A DNA stretch of 64,000 nucleotides from Pegoplata infirma (Eukaryota > Arthropoda > Insecta > Diptera > Anthomyiidae), in contig OY992539.1 of the NCBI GenBank assembly GCA_963921195.1, forward strand, positions 214,998,314 through 215,062,313. The letters run 5' to 3'. The notes under the pieces are model-generated. The model worked only from the letters and a program-made list of their open reading frames with translations. It was not told where the DNA came from and did not search any database. A program made the translations under genes and the position numbers. The first letter of the stretch is position 1; each line of letters starts with the position of its first letter. This document shows positions 22,640-32,959 of the stretch, in pieces.

Positions 22640-23140
22640 GGTTTCCAAAAATAGTAAAAGGGGAGAGAAACTCAAACTTAATATGAACATTAGAGTGGCA
22701 TTTTTTCTTCAACTTTTGATTTTCCCTAGTCTTCCGGCAAATTTTTATTCTACTAGACCTAAAAATTATGTGGTACAAATTTGAGGCCAATCGGATGAAA
22801 TTAACCCATGGAACCCGATGATCAAAGTTAAAGATTTTTAAAAAATTAAAAATAAATAAATAAAAAATATGCCTTGCAATACATCATTTATTAATTTTGA
22901 TTCGCTGAACATGAATATCAAAAATTGTAAAATCGAGTGAACTGTTTTCGAGATATCGCTATTTGAAATTTGCAAAAAAAATGCGGTTTCCTAAGTCAAG
23001 AAAATTAAAAAAATATATATTTTTCCCTTGACGCTTTCATAGAGCTTGATACAAACTTTTACTTAAAATTTATTTGAGCAAAATCCGATAATTTTACTTT
23101 TAAAAATTACTTTTCCAACAAATGCATGTAGACAAGCTAA
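22640..23140. repeat. Diffuse 'F' repeat family copy
   Basis: Has 'gtggcattttttcttcaacttttgattttccc', 'ttatgtggtacaaatttgaggccaatcgg', 'cccatggaacccgatgatcaaagtta' and 'tcgagatatcgctatttgaaattt'. The first two phrases return inverted at 29030-29150, so a stretch of about 6.5 kb is bounded by inverted relatives of the same block. Confidence 0.6.
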
Positions 23141-23149
23141 AACGTTTTA

Positions 23150-23739
23150 CACCCTCCAACCACAGTATGGGGGTATACGCATAGAACTATCGGTCTAGGA
23201 CCCTATAAAGTATATATGTATATTACTGATCAGTAATCGATTCTACGACATTCTAGCGATGCCCGTCCGTCCATCTGTCCGTCTGTAGAGGACGCGATAC
23301 AGTCCAAAATAAAAGAGTTAGACTTCCGAAGTTTGGCACGAATATGTCTTATGGTCATAGACTGGTTAAGTTCTAAAATGGGCAAAATCGGACCAAGGGG
23401 AAAAAGTTCCCCCTTAGATAACTAAACCAACCTCAGAAAAACGGCATTTTTTGGAGGGTTTTTTGTACTTTTGTTATGCAAGCAAATCCATCATTTTTAT
23501 GTCAGAGGAAGTTAAAAACCCTGCGTATGGACCAAGCGAATAAAAAAAAAGTTTGACCCCTCCCCTTTTTGTGGGCGTGGATAAAACATGTATTTTAATA
23601 CTGATAAATTGGATTAAATAATTGCAAGAATATCCCATCAAACTCTCCAAACCCCACCCAAAAAAAAGTACCTCATTTTTTTTTACATGTTGGAGAGTAT
23701 AAAAGATTCGGCACAGCCGAATATAACACTCTCACTTGT
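23150..23739 (+). mobile_element. DINE-1-like element, type C
   Basis: Opposite in orientation to the cluster at 11-17 kb: 'ccctccaaccacagtatgggggtatac', 'ggaccctataaagtatatat', GTCCGTCCATCTGTCCGTCTG, 'gggcaaaatcggaccaagggg', and the end hairpin ATTCGGCACAGCCGAAT followed by 'ataacactctcacttg'. Confidence 0.83.
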
Positions 23740-23744
23740 TTTTG

Positions 23745-23998
23745 GTATTTTTGGTTAAAAATAAAAAGTTTTAGTAAAGATTTTTTTTTGTTTTTTTCTG
23801 ATTTTTTTTTGTATTTTTCAACACGTATATTCAACATCTTAACACTTGAACCGATTTTTCTGAAATTTAATAACAACCTGATCAGGATTAGGACGAAATA
23901 TGCAAAGCTTAAGCAGCCTTGTATTTTGAAAGTTAGCGTGTTTTTAACAGAAAGACGAACGAATATACAGACAGGCCGACATTGCTAGATCGTCTTAA
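23745..23998 (-). mobile_element. Type B DINE-1-like fragment
   Basis: 'cttgaaccgatttttctgaaatttaataacaacctgatcagg', 'gaaagttagcgtgtttttaacag' and 'gctagatcgtctta' match part of type B. Both ends are missing. Confidence 0.65.
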
Positions 23999-24117
23999 GG
24001 GAGGTTGTTACGTCTAAAACAGTACAAAACTCTTAGCAGGTATTTAAGTTTTTTTCGACAGAATATTTAAAAAAGAGCCACCCTATTTTTTATACAATAC
24101 TTCATTATTGCTATATT

Positions 24118-24190
24118 TGCTTATCCACCGAAACGTATGATTAATAATAATACAATTATTATTAATCATACGCATTAGTGGTTAAATAAC
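24118..24190. repeat. Short hairpin built on ACGTATGATTAATAATAAT
   Basis: 'aaacgtatgattaataataat' is mirrored by 'attattattaatcatacgc'. A second hairpin with the same arms lies at about 24705-24765, and 'cgtatgatt' arms also bound the foldback at 37913-38173. These look like remnants of one small foldback family. Confidence 0.55.
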
Positions 24191-24282
24191 TTAATGTCAT
24201 AATAAATACAATTAATATAAATCGTTTAGTATTTAATATTACTAAAAAATGTTCCTTTTCAAAAAATCTCATTCAGTCAATA

Positions 24283-24498
24283 ATAATAATAATAATTTGA
24301 TCCAATGATCAGTTTTTATTTATTTTTCCAATTTTTATTTACAACTCATTTTAAATAATTTTAACCTAACCGAGAACTGGTAACAATGACCGTCGTCTCG
24401 TTGTAGCGAAATCGACCAAGGGTTTTGGTGGGAATCGAACCCACGACCCCCTGTTTCATAGGCTAGCACGCTACCAACTAGCCTACAGGGGCCCCCTC
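24283..24498 (-). mobile_element. tRNA-derived SINE, 216 bp
   Basis: The minus strand starts GAGGGGGCCCCTG, then an A-box-like TAGGCTAGTTGG and a B box within GTGGGTTCGATTCCCAC, which forms a perfect T-arm. A seven-base loop ATGAAAC would place GAA (Phe) as anticodon, but only three anticodon-stem pairs form, so this is tRNA-like rather than a tRNA. A body of about 120 bp follows and ends in (ATT)n. An 11-bp direct repeat TTCAGTCAATA flanks it (24272-24282 and 24499-24509), the mark of LINE-driven insertion. The RNA polymerase III boxes are internal. The (ATT)n tail resembles that of the LINE at 6958-9345. Confidence 0.88.
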
Positions 24499-24509
24499 TT
24501 CAGTCAATA

Positions 24510-25189
24510 TTGAAAACTTGAATTTTTCAACTAATTGCAATTGATTGAATTACGCATACCACACTAGACCGACATTGTATGACAGTTGTATGACCGTTGT
24601 CGCGACTAAAGTTTTGCATTGTTGAAAATAATAAAAAAACATGTCTTAATATTTATAAATGTATTCATAATTTATTATTTCAAATGGCGATATCTCGAAA
24701 ATCGGTATACGTATGATTAATAATTATTTTATTATTATTTATCATACGCATAAGTGGTAAAATGTGTAATAAAAACGATTATAATAATGAATGAACTAAT
24801 AAATAAATTCCTATTCTTCTAAGTTTTTTCTTTTTAAAATTTTTTCATTCGATAAAATTTTTAAACTAAAAAAAATCACCAATCTGTAGTTGATTGCATT
24901 ACACATATGACACGTATGAACTATTAAATATTAATTTTAACACGTTTTTCCCCATTTCAAATTAAAAATTTATTTTCCACGTTTATTTTTTGTCACTTTT
25001 AATTAAATATTATTTTGATATGAATGAAATAGGATTTTTTTTATTTTAAATTAATTTTTTTTCATTGAAAGCTGGCAAAAAAAACTAACTACAAATGGAA
25101 AAAAAATGAAGGGATGTGTGTGAAATACTGATACACTTTTATGACTCAATTAAAAAAAATCATAAAATTTTTAAAAACTAACAAAAACT
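24510..25189. other. AT-rich DNA, no gene seen
   Basis: Contains the second ACGTATGATTAATAAT hairpin near 24705-24765. Nothing else with coding or structural character. Confidence 0.45.
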
Positions 25190-25870
25190 TATGTGGTACA
25201 AATTTAAGGCCAATCGAATTAAATTAAATCGTGGCGCCCGGCGGTCATATTTATTATTTTGATGCGCTAAGTTGAGATATTGTTATTTGAAGTTTAAAAA
25301 AATGGCGGTTTTTTAATAAAAATAAAAAAAAATCTCAAAATATCTTTCCCTTGAGCCTTTCAAAGGACTTAAGACAAACTTTCATTTAAATTTAATTTAA
25401 TTTGAGACAAATAAGATCATTTTAAGCCGTGGCGCCCTTTAATCAAAGTTTGGGATTTTTGAAAAATTTCCCCTACAAAAATTCTTAAATCGGTTTTCGA
25501 GATATTGCCTTTGAAAATTTGTCAAAAAATTTTTAAAAATGGAGGGTTTTTAATACGTTTAAGAACTTTAAAAAAAATCCAAAAATGTTTTTCAATTGAT
25601 TATTTCATAGAGCTTGAGACAAACTTTAATTTAAAAGTTTATTTAAACTTAATTTAAGCTATATCAGTCCATTTTAATCCATGGATCTCTTCCATCAATG
25701 TTTTTAGGTTTTTGGGGAAAATTATCTAAAAACAAAAAAAACTTTGATCGAAGTTAAATTGATCTCATTTGGCTGAAAATATTTTTATATGAAAGCCTGT
25801 CTCAAGCTCTAAGAAAGGGTCAGGGAAAAAATTTGAAGATTTTTTAGAGATTAATTTTGTGGCATTACCA
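25190..25870. repeat. Diffuse 'F' repeat family, two or three degenerate units
   Basis: 'gagcttgagacaaactttaatttaaa', 'aagccgtggcgccctttaatcaaagttt' and 'tcggttttcgagatattg' recur at intervals of about 200 bp, with a change of orientation near 25740. Confidence 0.55.
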
Positions 25871-26619
25871 TTATAAAATAAAGCTTAATATAAAATTTAA
25901 TAACAAAAAGATTTGTTTTGTATAAAACATGTTTAAATTGAAAATTCATTTTAAAATCAAATGAAATTGAATTTTTATCTGGTTATTTACCTTTAGTAAA
26001 TACATTTATATTTCACTTGGGGGAATTAATGTTAATAAACTCATTTGAAACTACATACAGTAAAGAAATATATAATAAAATGAGACTTAAAATCTAAAAA
26101 AATTAAATGAATTCAAACAAGTAGTATCCGACCGAATAATCGGCTACAAACAATAAAACACATTCGTCATCGGGCATATTTTTGGCCGAATATGAAAAAA
26201 CCGAATAATTATATAAAATTTGTACTCACATGTTGAGAAACACACAAAACACACCAGTTTGAAAAAAGTGACAATGGGCAAATTAAATGACCTCGAGCTA
26301 GAATAATCCTACTCAAAATAAAATTGTTCAACTTTAAATTAACAATGACAAAAGATTATTTTTAACATTTAAATACAATTTTTTTTTTAGATTTTCAACA
26401 ACTTTTAAGGACAGCACATTACATTTAAAATTATTAATTTAAATCTTTTTGGTATGCAATTTTAAAACAAAAGTGTTATTTTAAAATCAATCAAAAGCAA
26501 TATGAAAATTTATGTTTTTTCCAAAAATATTTAGCATAAGAGCGGCAATTTTTTGCATGACAAAAAAGTTTTTCTTTCGATTTTGTACGTCCGGGCAAAT
26601 TTTGTTCTCCTAGGCCTAA
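25871..26619. other. AT-rich DNA with a solo foldback-type terminus
   Basis: 26286-26320 carries 'gacctcgagctagaataatcctactcaaaa', the same terminus as the foldback at 44044-44645, without a partner. 'ccgaataatcggc' near 26140 and 'ttggccgaatat' near 26190 have echoes at 31480-31530. No gene is seen. Confidence 0.45.
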
Positions 26620-27850
26620 ATATTATGTGGTACAAAGTTGAGGCTTATCGAAATAAACTTACCCGTACGTAGTGCCCGGCGATCATTTTTATAAAATTTG
26701 CTCCAACTGTTATTTGTATGGGAGCCTACTTAGGGAGTGGAGATAGGGCGTAGGTATGTTTTAAAAAAATGTTGTAGGGTAAAAATAAATGAGGGTCGGT
26801 CTCACTAATGACCCCTTTCGGACGCACCATTGGACCGGTAGAAGCTGATTAATTAAAATATATTTACAAAAAATAAAAAAATTGTATGGGGACCGCCTTA
26901 ACAATTAGAGATAGAGGGTAGGTGTGTTCAGAGAAAATGTTTGGACTAAAAAATAATTGTGGGCCGGTCACTCATTTTGTTGATCTAAGGGCACTTTTAG
27001 GGCAGTTAGAGCGGTTGGAGCAAATTTAAAAAATTATAAGAATTTTCTGGGATTTTTTTTTTAAAAAGTACGAAAAAAAAAAATTTGAACAAAAAAAATT
27101 TGAAATTTGGACCATTATTGAAGTTATGAGAAAAAGAAGTTTGAGTAAATGAACAAACTACCAATTTTTAAAAATTCGATATCTTTTGAACGGGTCATCA
27201 AAAAAATCTGAAAAGTTACCACGAAGGAGTTTTCGAAGGGTACTAAAAACTGTAAACAAATTGGGAAAATCTAAAAAAAAATAATTTCAAAGTGTCCGAT
27301 TTGACATGGAATGCCCCATATATTAATTTTGATGCGCTGAACACAAATATAAAAAAAATAAAAACGGTTAAACCGTTTTCAAGATATTGTTGTGAGAAAA
27401 TTCGAAAAATCACGGGTTTTTCCTACGTTAAGGAAGTATTTTGACAAAAAATCTTAAAATTTCTATCGCTTATCGCTTGTTGAGATTTGCAAAAATGACG
27501 GTTTTTTCCTTCGTTTAAGGAATTTAAAAAATTTCACAATTTCTATCCTTTGACCGTTTCATAAAGCTTGGGATAATCTTTCATTTAAACTTAATTTTAG
27601 TCAAATCCGATCATTTTAACTCTTAGCGCCCTTCAATGTGTTTTTGAGTTTTTAGAAAACCAAATTTTGGATTTTTGAAAAATTAAAAAATAAAATTTAA
27701 TTTACAAAAACTATAATGCGAATCATAATTTTTATTAATTTTGTTATGATGATTACGAATAGCACTAAATTTCTCAAATCGGTCGAGCGGTTTTCGAAAT
27801 ATGGAAAAATGGCTGCATTCAAGATTTTTTTTTAAAAAAATTTAAAATTT
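26620..27850. repeat. Diffuse 'F' repeat family with an internal tandem pair
   Basis: Carries 'attatgtggtacaaagttgagg', 'gtgcccggcgatc', 'gttgagatttgcaaaaatgacgg' and 'tcttagcgcccttcaatg'. Within it, 26713-26780 and 26883-26950 are a diverged direct pair ('ttgtatgggagcc...gatagggcgtaggtatgtt'). 'gacatggaatgccccatata' at about 27290 resembles the terminus of the long foldback at 15763-16828. Confidence 0.5.
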
Positions 27851-27855
27851 TTATC

Positions 27856-28614
27856 TACCCTCCACTCTAGTGATAGAGGGTATATATAAGTTTGTTATTC
27901 CGTTTGTAACACCTCGGCATATTGGTCTAGGACCCCATAAAGTATATATATTCATGATCCTCGATCGATTTTAAGACGATCTAGCGATGTCCGTCCGTCC
28001 GTCTGTCTTCTCTGTCTGTTGAAAACACTCTAACTTTTGAAAGACTTTACGGAGGCTCCTGAAGTTTGGCATATATGTTGGGCACTTACCTGGTCAGGTT
28101 GGTATTGCAATCCAGCGCAATCGGTAAAGTGGTTCAAAAGTTATAAGCAAATGAGTGAATTTCGGCAAGGGTTTTTCTGGAATTTACGAGATAAAACACA
28201 CGGTAACTTTCGAACGGCAATTCTGAGGGTGCTGAAGTGTGGCATATATATTTGCCGTTCCATTGGCAAATATATAGTTTCACCTTAAACTCACGTGTTG
28301 AAAACCCGTTAAACATGTTTTAAAAACATTTTTAAGTCAGAAAAATATTTTTCAAGGTATTTTTGTCACATTAAAATATTTTTACACTAAAACAAAAAAA
28401 AAAATACACTCAAAAAAAATTAACACTCAAAAAAAAGTTAGTAAATTATTATTTTTTTTCAAATATTAATAAAAAACAGTTTTTTAACAGAAAATAAAAT
28501 ATTTCTAACCAAAAATGTTACTTTTTTCACGTCAGAAAATTTACTATCACTTAAAAAGGCCATTGTGGAGGGTATTCATAGATTCGGCCAAGTCGAATTT
28601 AACTTTTCTACTTG
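27856..28614 (+). mobile_element. DINE-1-like element, type B, uninterrupted
   Basis: Plus-oriented: 'taccctccactctagtgatagagggtata', 'ggaccccataaagtatatatattcatgatcc', GTCCGTCCGTCCGTCTGTC, 'ggctcctgaagtttggcatatatgttgggcacttacctgg' (empty site of the Tc1 element), and end hairpin TTCGGCCAAGTCGAA then 'tttaacttttctacttg'. Confidence 0.85.
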
Positions 28615-28619
28615 TTTTT

Positions 28620-29150
28620 TATTGACTATTTTATAGAGCTGCAATAACCGTTTATTTTAACTTAATGTGAGCCAAATCAGAATAGCCATGGGCTAGCTTC
28701 CTTAAATCAAAGTTTAGAGTTTTTGGAGAAAATTTTCCAAAAAAACGAAAAATTTTATCAAACGGGTTAAAATTATTGGATTTGGGTAAAATTAATTTTA
28801 AATGAAAGTTGGTCGCAAGCTTTATGAAATGGTCAAGGAAAAATTTTAAGATTTTTCTTTTTAATTTATTAAATTTAGGAAAAAACCACAATTTTTTTTT
28901 TTTAAATTTCAGACAGCGATATCTCAAAAACCGGTTGACCGATTTTATATATATTTTTTTTTATATTTTCGTTCAGCTTATTTTTGTTTTAAATTTTCAG
29001 AAATCCAAAACTTTTAATTGCCAGGCGCCACAGCTCGTCACGGGGTTATTTAATCCGATTAGCCTCAAATTTGCCACATAACTTTTTGGTGTAGTAGAAA
29101 ACAATTTGTCAGGACACTTGGGAAAATCAAAAGTTGAAGAAAAAATGCAG
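28620..29150. repeat. Diffuse 'F' repeat family copy, inverted
   Basis: 'gatatctcaaaaaccggttgaccgatttt', 'ccaggcgccacagctcgtcacgg', 'gattagcctcaaatttgccacataa' and 'gggaaaatcaaaagttgaagaaaaaatgc' are the reverse of phrases at 22640-22800. Confidence 0.6.
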
Positions 29151-29179
29151 TATATTTAAAATAAACATGAACATTTTTG

Positions 29180-30935
29180 ATTTAAATATGTTGTTTTTCT
29201 TCTACTAAAGAATGGCCCAGTTATAATCTGGACGACTTATGTGCCTTATAACTTTTGAATGAAAAGTCACATTTTTATAATTTATGTATCAAATTAAAGG
29301 AAATTTTTCCACTTTTTTTTTGGCACAGGTTTCAAGTTTGTAGGTTAAATATTCTTTAGTACAGACGTCATTAACCGAAAAAAATAAGAAATTAATGCAC
29401 ATCCCTCGGTGCTACCTCTGCATCAAACTTAACATTAAATTTAACAGTATTATACATTTTTTGCTTCTTTATACTCCTTTAATTTATTTTTTTTACATTT
29501 TGCAATTTTTTTTTCAATTGGTTAAAAGTGTGGGCAAAACTCATTTTTTACTTCATGTGATTTCTAACCATAGGCGTAGATAGCCCTGTCTGGGGGGGGC
29601 TTAGCCCCCCCCAGAATAATTTTAGCCCCCCCCCAGAATTTTAATCATTCACAATTTTTTTTTTAATAGTTTAATGATTTCATTAATTTTTGCAACAATA
29701 AATAATAATAATAATAATATGTAATGAGTCTTTAGGACTCGTTATGATTATTCAATGAGTCTTAAGGACTCGTAATGATTATTATATAAGATCTAATAGT
29801 TTTTCCCATTGAAAAATAGTCTGAATTATTGAAAAAAGTTTTTATATGAAACTGATGATTTTGTCAGTAATAAAAACTTTACCGAATCTTAGGGTTTTAC
29901 CTTCAGGAAAACATTTTAACTTATTTGATTAAAAAAAGTTTCTAAATTCTAAGGGGTTTTTTTATAGACAAAAGTTATTGAAAGAAAGAATCTGAGAATT
30001 TTGACTAATAATCATCAACTTTTGCAATCATCAGAACTTTTTCTTGAAAAAAAATCATAGTAATCTAATGATTTTACTATAGGAAAAACATTAAAAATCT
30101 TTCATTCTCAAAACATATCTAGGAGTTCTAAATTTCCAAAAATCTACAGAATCAAAAATTAAAAAAAAAAAAAATATGAATTTTTAACCGCTTTCCAGGG
30201 GGCATTCGTTTCTAGGACACCTAGACGCAGATTAAAGGGAACGCTTCAGGAATAGGTCTGGGTTTTTCTATTAAAAAAAAATACCAAAAAATTAAAAAAA
30301 AATCTAGGGGGGGCTTTAGCCCCCCCCAGAAATGTTGGCTTCCTACGCCAATGTTTCTAACATCAAATTTGACGCAGGTATCATGTGGCAACCTTTAAAC
30401 TTCGTTTAAACATTGATGTTTAAAAAGCGAAATCATGTTTTGGCATCGAACTTCGATTTTCTCTTGCGGGTTTAGTCATTTATCGCTCCGTAGAACTTTA
30501 ATCCTACAGGATTCATTAGAGGGAGGTATGTTTTTTTCAACTTGATATGTTTTTTTTCAAACTTGGGTTAAAACCATATTTTTTTTACGCGTTTATGGTT
30601 TTAAATTTATGCTTGCTATTGCCCCTTAAGGATTCAAAACACTAAGCACTGTAAATTTTAGAATTTTAAAAGTTTAAGCAATTTCTGAACAGCTGTATTT
30701 CTCAAAAAACGTGAAAGTGTGAAAAATTTCTTAATCTTAATTTTGCTTAATGGCGTGTGTACGAAAAAATATTTAACCTACAAACTTGAAACCGGTACCA
30801 ATAAAAAAGTGGAAAATTTTCCTTTAATTTGATATGTACATAAATTATAAAAATGTGACTTTTCATTCAAAAGTTATAAGGCAGATAAGTCGTCCAGATT
30901 ATAACTGGGCCATTCTTTATGTAGATTAATATTTT
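29180..30935. mobile_element. Foldback arms (about 200 bp each) enclosing a hAT-like element
   Basis: 29205-29380 ('aaagaatggcccagttataatctggacgacttatgtgcc...tttcaagtttgtaggttaaatattcttt') is mirrored at 30750-30925. The loop received the 785-bp hAT-like element. End points beyond the arms are unclear. Confidence 0.75.
29569..30353. mobile_element. hAT-like non-autonomous element, 785 bp
   Basis: Ends CATAGGCGTAGATAGCC... and, reversed from the right, CATTGGCGTAGGAAGCC..., each followed by a G run and GGGGGGGCTTTAGCCCCCCC-type inner dyads. An exact 8-bp direct repeat TTTCTAAC flanks it (29561-29568 and 30354-30361), as expected of hAT. The interior includes degenerate 'agattctaagg'-like sequence and two copies of 'aatgagtctt.aggactcgt.atgattatt'. 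No transposase. Confidence 0.85.
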
Positions 30936-30947
30936 TTGTTCAAATAA

Positions 30948-31475
30948 CACCGTCCGACACCCAATATTAAACATGAACTGCATTTACAGCTTTTCATTTC
31001 GTGATCCTGTTTTCTTTTAAAAGGACTTCAAAGTTTTATAGGACACATTATGTAAAATATTTTTGAAAGTGGAGGATCTCCCCTAATTTAAAATTTGTTT
31101 GCCATATCAGGATAAAAGGATGTGAAAAAAGTCGTACGTAAATTTTATCAAAATATTTTGTTAAACATTTTGAATGATATTTAAGGATACATTTTTGAAA
31201 GGACGTAGCTTACCTCCTTTTTCCTGATATGTTAAAATAATAAAGTAGGGAAATTGGGGGAGATCCTTCTTTATCAGTTGCTATCACTAGAGGCATCCTA
31301 GGACAAGTACAAATATTAAAAAAATGTAATCCTCTAAAACTTTAAAGTCCATTTAAAAGGAAACATGAGTACGAAAAAAAACTGTAAATGCAGTTTAACT
31401 ACATTTAGTCTCTAGTTTCAAACGAATATTATCCAGTTCGTGTTTAATGACTTTTTTAATTTTTGTCGGACGGTG
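30948..31475. mobile_element. Foldback MITE, 528 bp, TAA target duplication
   Basis: Ends CACCGTCCGACA...TGTCGGACGGTG with TAA on each side (30945-30947 and 31476-31478). Arms are inverted over about 200 bp ('aaactgcatttacag', 'tccttttaaa.gacttcaaagttt', 'gaggatctcccc' against 'gggggagatcct'). A TWA duplication fits PIF/Harbinger-type MITEs. Confidence 0.8.
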
Positions 31476-32955
31476 TAATCGGCTTCGATTTTGGCCGAAT
31501 AGTGGAAAGTTGGACGTATATTCGGTCCAGACAAAAAAAGGTGTATTTAGTCAAACACTACAAACAAGTACGAAATTATAGTTGGTCAAGCCCGGTCTTT
31601 TAAACCCTATACCAGGGTTTACGATTTTAGTTTTGTTTGCAAAATTATAGTTTAATTAAATTAAATCAATTTTTACTAATTATTTGACTAACATACTTTT
31701 TTGGTTAAAATAATAATACATTTTTATCACACAATTTTTTTTTTTTGTCAAAAAAAAATTTTAATGCTTTAACCTATAAATTGCATCTCATGGTTGTAAC
31801 ATTATCTCTAATATTTCAACATGAATGGTTGCTGTAAAATACGATTTTGTAACTGACAACCAATACAACAGAAATCAGAACATAAAACGGACATTGTTGT
31901 ACAAAACGTTAAGCGGAAACGGAAAGTTAACAGCAAGAGAACTAAAATTGTGTCAAACGTGATGGTAGGAGAGATATCATAAAACACAAAACACAAAAAA
32001 ATAAACAAATTTTAAAAATAAAAATAAAACAAAAAATAAAAAGGATATTTTGCTTGAAAAGCCTGTAAGATAAATGTGGAAAATATGTTAAAATTTTTTT
32101 GTTTTTTTAAATTTCTATATTTAAGCATTTAAAATGCTATAATTTAGCATTTACAATCTTTCAAAAGTCCTTTAAGAAAATCCTTTTAAATGTGTTGCTG
32201 AAAAAAAAATCAGCCTCTACAATAATATTTATTTCCCTATACATTTATTTTATTTAAAGATATTATTTTATTTAAAAATATCCATTAACATAAGTTTTTC
32301 CGTTTTTTTTTCACTTTTCCATAACACTGAATTCATTAAGAGTTTTTTTATTTTATATTTTTTTTTGTAATTTGGTTTTTGGCGTTTTCATGTTCCTTTT
32401 CTTATTTCCTTCCCAAATATTTCATTTTCATTTTATTCACCAATTTTATTAAGTGGGTGGCCATTGCGGTTGTTAAAACGGAAACGGTTGTGGTATAAAA
32501 ACAACAAAAAACAAACAAACAAAAATTTATATTTGCATAAATAATTAATAACCAAAATGAGATTTAAACAGAAAATTCTCAGAATTGAAGTGTATGAAAA
32601 AACAGGAAATACACAACCTTTAATATTTTTAACAAAAAAAAAATAAAACGGAAAAAAGCAAATGGTTTGTAACGGTTTAACTGGAATTTTCACAAGGCTT
32701 AAAATATTAAAAGGATCATTAACAGATTTGTTTTTCATTTTTTTTTTGGCGTAAAAATAAAAACTCAATGCCACAATTTAAAGGGGACAAGCAAAAATGA
32801 GATTTGTCATTTTGTGGGCATCAGACTGGAATAATAAATAATAACCATTGGATTGAAAATCAGAAATGAAGGCGTGAAATAAGCAAGAAATTGGACATAT
32901 GGCGAAAAGACTACAGTTATACTTAAAAATAAAATGCCAGACCTATAAGCAAGAT
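31476..32955. other. AT-rich DNA with a DINE-1-like end
   Basis: 31564-31620 reads 'acaagtacgaaattatagttggtcaagcccggtcttttaaaccctata', which has the layout of a DINE-1-like 3' end (ACAAGTA, a short hairpin, then cttttataccct) but a different hairpin, suggesting another subtype. The rest is AT-rich with no gene I can support. Confidence 0.45.
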
Positions 32956-32959
32956 TTTT

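Noticed and set aside
24425..24498. A functional tRNA gene
   Set aside because: The T-arm is perfect, but the anticodon stem has only three pairs and the D-arm and acceptor stem do not close. The 11-bp duplication and (ATT)n tail show a SINE.
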